NCBI RefSeq assembly: GCF_004216775.1
Contig: NZ_SGXF01000001.1
Location: 298,828 to 362,827 of the forward strand
From: Cuneatibacter caecimuris
Lineage (GTDB): Bacteria > Bacillota > Clostridia > Lachnospirales > Lachnospiraceae
Reading direction: 5' to 3'
Length of the DNA: 64,000 nt
Within the stretch, counting starts at the first letter, position 1; every line of letters starts with the position of its first letter. The notes below the pieces were generated by a model. It was not told the DNA's origin and did no database searches. It saw only the letters and a list, made by a program, of their open reading frames with translations. Positions 62,070-64,000 of the stretch are shown in pieces. A program made the translations under genes and the position numbers.

Positions 62070-63461
62070 TCAGATCAGATTTCCGGGAAATTTGGGAATA
62101 CCCTCAAACCCTTCCTTTAAATCTTCATCGGTGGGGATGTAATCTGTCATTTTCCCATCATGGAATTTTTCATAGGCATACATGTCAAAATACCCGGTTC
62201 CCGTAAGTCCGAATACAATGGTCTTTTCTTCCCCTGTTTCTTTGCATTTCAGGGCTTCGTCTATGGCCACGCGGATGGCATGGCTGCTCTCCGGCGCAGG
62301 CAGAATACCCTCTACTCTGGCGAACTGCTCCGCTGCCTCGAACACAGAGGTCTGTTCCACGGAAACCGCTTCCATCAGCCCGTCGTGATACAGCTGGGAA
62401 AGGATAGAACTCATGCCGTGGTAGCGGAGCCCGCCTGCATGATTGGGGGAGGGGATAAAGTTGCTGCCCAGGGTATACATCTTCGCCAGGGGGCAAACCA
62501 TACCGGTATCGCAGAAATCATATACGAACTTCCCGCGGGTCAGGCTGGGGCAGGATGCGGGTTCCACGGCGATGAAGCGGTAATCCTTTTCCCCCCGCAG
62601 TTTCTCCCCCATAAACGGGGAAATCAGTCCGCCCAGGTTGGAACCGCCGCCGGCGCAGCCGATAATAATATCCGGAGTGATATTGTATTTATCAAGGGCG
62701 GTTTTTGTCTCCAGACCGATCACTGTCTGATGCAGCAGCACCTGATTCAGCACGCTGCCCAACACATAACGGTATCCTTCCTGGGACTGAGCGGCTTCCA
62801 CAGCTTCAGAAATCGCGCAGCCAAGGCTTCCGCCTGTGCCGGGATGAGCGGCCAGAATCTTCCTGCCCACCGCCGTAGTCTCTGAAGGGGAAGGCGTCAC
62901 TGACGCGCCGTATACACGCATCACTTCACGGCGGAAAGGCTTCTGCTCATAGGAGACTTTCACCATATATACCTGGCAGTCCAGATCAAAATAAGAACAG
63001 GCCATGGACAGCGCAGTCCCCCACTGGCCGGCTCCGGTCTCTGTGGTCACGCCTTTCAGCCCCTGCTGCTTCGCATAATATGCCTGGGCAATCGCGGAAT
63101 TCAGCTTATGGCTGCCGGAGGTGTTATTTCCCTCAAATTTGTAATAAATCTTCGCAGGAGTCTGTAATTTTTCCTCCAGGCAATATGCCCTTACCAGAGG
63201 AGACGGGCGGTACATCCTGTAGAAGTTCTGGATTTCATCAGGAATATCAATATATGCCGTATCATTATCCAGCTCCTGTTTGATCAGCTCGTCACAGAAA
63301 ACCGGCCTCAAATCATCATAACCCATCGGCTCCATGGTTCCCGGATTCAGCAGCGGAGCCGGCTTGTTCTTCATATCAGCGCGCACATTGTACCACTTTT
63401 TCGGCATCTCGCTTTCTTCCAGATAAATTTTGTAGGGGATTTCATGTTTTGTTTCGTTCAT
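62070..63461 (-). CDS. trpB: TrpB2-type tryptophan synthase beta subunit
   Basis: A 463-aa PLP enzyme of the long TrpB2 class. The PLP lysine is in NTSGSHKLNSA (Lys119), the serine-binding loop in TETGAGQWGTALS, and the phosphate loop in GCAGGGSNLGG. It makes tryptophan from indole and serine, and in this class is often independent of TrpA. No other trp gene is in the window. A tryptophan T-box leader precedes it, so it responds to uncharged tRNA-Trp. The leader is separated from the ATG by about 210 nt holding a repeat. Confidence 0.94.
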   Translation of the reverse strand: MNETKHEIPYKIYLEESEMPKKWYNVRADMKNKPAPLLNPGTMEPMGYDDLRPVFCDELIKQELDNDTAYIDIPDEIQNFYRMYRPSPLVRAYCLEEKLQTPAKIYYKFEGNNTSGSHKLNSAIAQAYYAKQQGLKGVTTETGAGQWGTALSMACSYFDLDCQVYMVKVSYEQKPFRREVMRVYGASVTPSPSETTAVGRKILAAHPGTGGSLGCAISEAVEAAQSQEGYRYVLGSVLNQVLLHQTVIGLETKTALDKYNITPDIIIGCAGGGSNLGGLISPFMGEKLRGEKDYRFIAVEPASCPSLTRGKFVYDFCDTGMVCPLAKMYTLGSNFIPSPNHAGGLRYHGMSSILSQLYHDGLMEAVSVEQTSVFEAAEQFARVEGILPAPESSHAIRVAIDEALKCKETGEEKTIVFGLTGTGYFDMYAYEKFHDGKMTDYIPTDEDLKEGFEGIPKFPGNLI

Positions 63462-63515
63462 AATGCCTCTAACTCCTTTCTGTTCTGTCCGGGACTTTTC
63501 CGGAGGATTTCGTTA

Positions 63516-63674
63516 AATAGGAAACGCAGTTTCTTATGAAAATCAGAATCCCGCCCGCGGGATTCCCCGCCTGCGGCGTGTCGCTTTAGCGACGTGATTC
63601 TTTACGCCGCAGTGCGATCCCCCGGAGGGTTTTGTTTCATAGGAAACGCAGTTTCAGTTTCCTATGAAACAAAA
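63516..63674 (+). repeat. Multi-hairpin composite repeat, copy B
   Basis: The fullest copy. A TAGGAAACGCAG hairpin at 63518 opens it. Then come AATCCCGCCCGCGGGATT, a CTGCGGCGT / ACGCCGCAG stem enclosing GTCGCTTTAGCGAC, the CCCCCGGAGGG palindrome, and the TTTTGTTTCATAGG hairpin (63630-63674) with a small internal duplication CAGTTTCAGTTTC. It sits between the T-box terminator and trpB2. Confidence 0.85.
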
Positions 63675-63676
63675 AA

Positions 63677-63945
63677 CGCCCTTGTCCCTGAAATAGTTAC
63701 TGCAGGGACAAGAGCAATCCAATACGCTCCTGCGGTGCCACCCGGCTTAGTGCAATCGCACTCTCTCATGGCATACACATGATATGCCGGCTTTGTTAAC
63801 GGAGTGCCTCTCCGGCTCGCCTACTGAATCTTCAGCTCGCCCTCAGGAGCCCATTCTCTCTCATCTTCCATACTGCCTCTCAGCCTCCGGCAGCTCTCTG
63901 TAATGGCGCAATCAGAGATACTCACTCTCCCTCATCGGTTTATTT
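63677..63945 (-). ncRNA. Tryptophan T-box leader
   Basis: Reads toward trpB2. The T-box core GGGTGGCACCGC is at 63743-63732. The terminator stem CTTGTCCCTG / CAGGGACAAG (63712-63681) is followed by a run of T. Stem I holds the AGTA loop motif (63922-63919) and the specifier segment GAA-TGG-G, with TGG (Trp) at 63853-63851. Uncharged tRNA-Trp should favour the antiterminator and switch trpB2 on. Confidence 0.9.
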
Positions 63946-63950
63946 GTTTC

Positions 63951-63979
63951 TTTATAGCACAGATTTTTTTCTGTGTCAA
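63951..63979 (-). promoter_or_regulatory. Promoter of the trpB2 transcript
   Basis: Minus strand TTGACA (63979-63974), exact 17-nt spacer, TATAAA (63956-63951). It is placed right before the T-box leader. The 21 bases beyond it to the window end show nothing. Confidence 0.85.
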
Positions 63980-64000
63980 CCGCTTTTTCTAATGCTTCCA

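Overview
The window is a chromosomal segment of a spore-forming, low-GC Gram-positive anaerobe, most likely a gut Lachnospiraceae (a Blautia-like Clostridia). The reasons are the block tsf-rpsB / codY / topA-dprA-comM-mazG, a sigK gene split by a skin-type element, a Rex repressor, a tryptophan T-box, Gram-positive LexA boxes, and alr followed directly by mazF. Most of the window has a moderate GC content. Several AT-rich patches (about 460-1800, 10540-12800, 38060-43600) look acquired.

Layout. 1-5.8 kb: the end of a DUF3795-like gene, an ECF sigma/anti-sigma pair bracketed by two copies of a long hairpin repeat, then an anchored coiled-coil protein, a VOC protein, an acyltransferase and cardiolipin synthase. 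5.8-15.5 kb: a Cys-rich protein, a GH51 arabinofuranosidase facing an MFS transporter, an alpha/beta hydrolase, small acetyl- and alkyltransferase-type genes, an AraC-GNAT fusion with a MATE pump, L-fucose isomerase and a DUF975 protein. 15.6-21.6 kb: a hexuronate module with kdgK, eda and uxaA on the minus strand and a LacI regulator plus uxaC on the plus strand. Two near-identical LacI operators overlap the divergent promoters. 21.6-34.8 kb: repeats, Nudix, DUF4003, GNAT and RidA genes, a YebC-type regulator, a CNNM/CBS protein, mazF-alr-nnr, rex, an ABC-F protein and a Gfo/Idh/MocA oxidoreductase. 34.9-43.6 kb: a lone Spo0A-type DNA-binding domain, a GPH symporter, regulators, a second MATE pump, and a LysR-DUF3737-lipoprotein group with a decayed lipoprotein. 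43.8-56.9 kb: the translation, CodY, topoisomerase, DprA, ComM and MazG core, then an SOS-type DNA repair radical-SAM pair and a HAD phosphatase.

The most interesting part is 56.9-61.9 kb. The sporulation sigma factor gene sigK is cut after codon 89 by a 4353-bp element. It carries a short serine recombinase at one edge, an EEP-family protein, an ABC ATPase without a permease, and a MATE pump. The element ends are two halves of a 28-bp palindrome, as expected of a split serine-recombinase attP. Precise excision would rebuild a 213-codon sigK in frame. The reconstructed sigma-K has no pro-sequence, so excision may be the main switch for its activity. The recombinase lacks the usual zinc-ribbon/coiled-coil C-terminus and borrows its stop codon from sigK.

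The window ends with trpB2, which sits behind a tryptophan T-box leader and one of three copies of a multi-hairpin repeat. No tRNA, rRNA or CRISPR array was seen.
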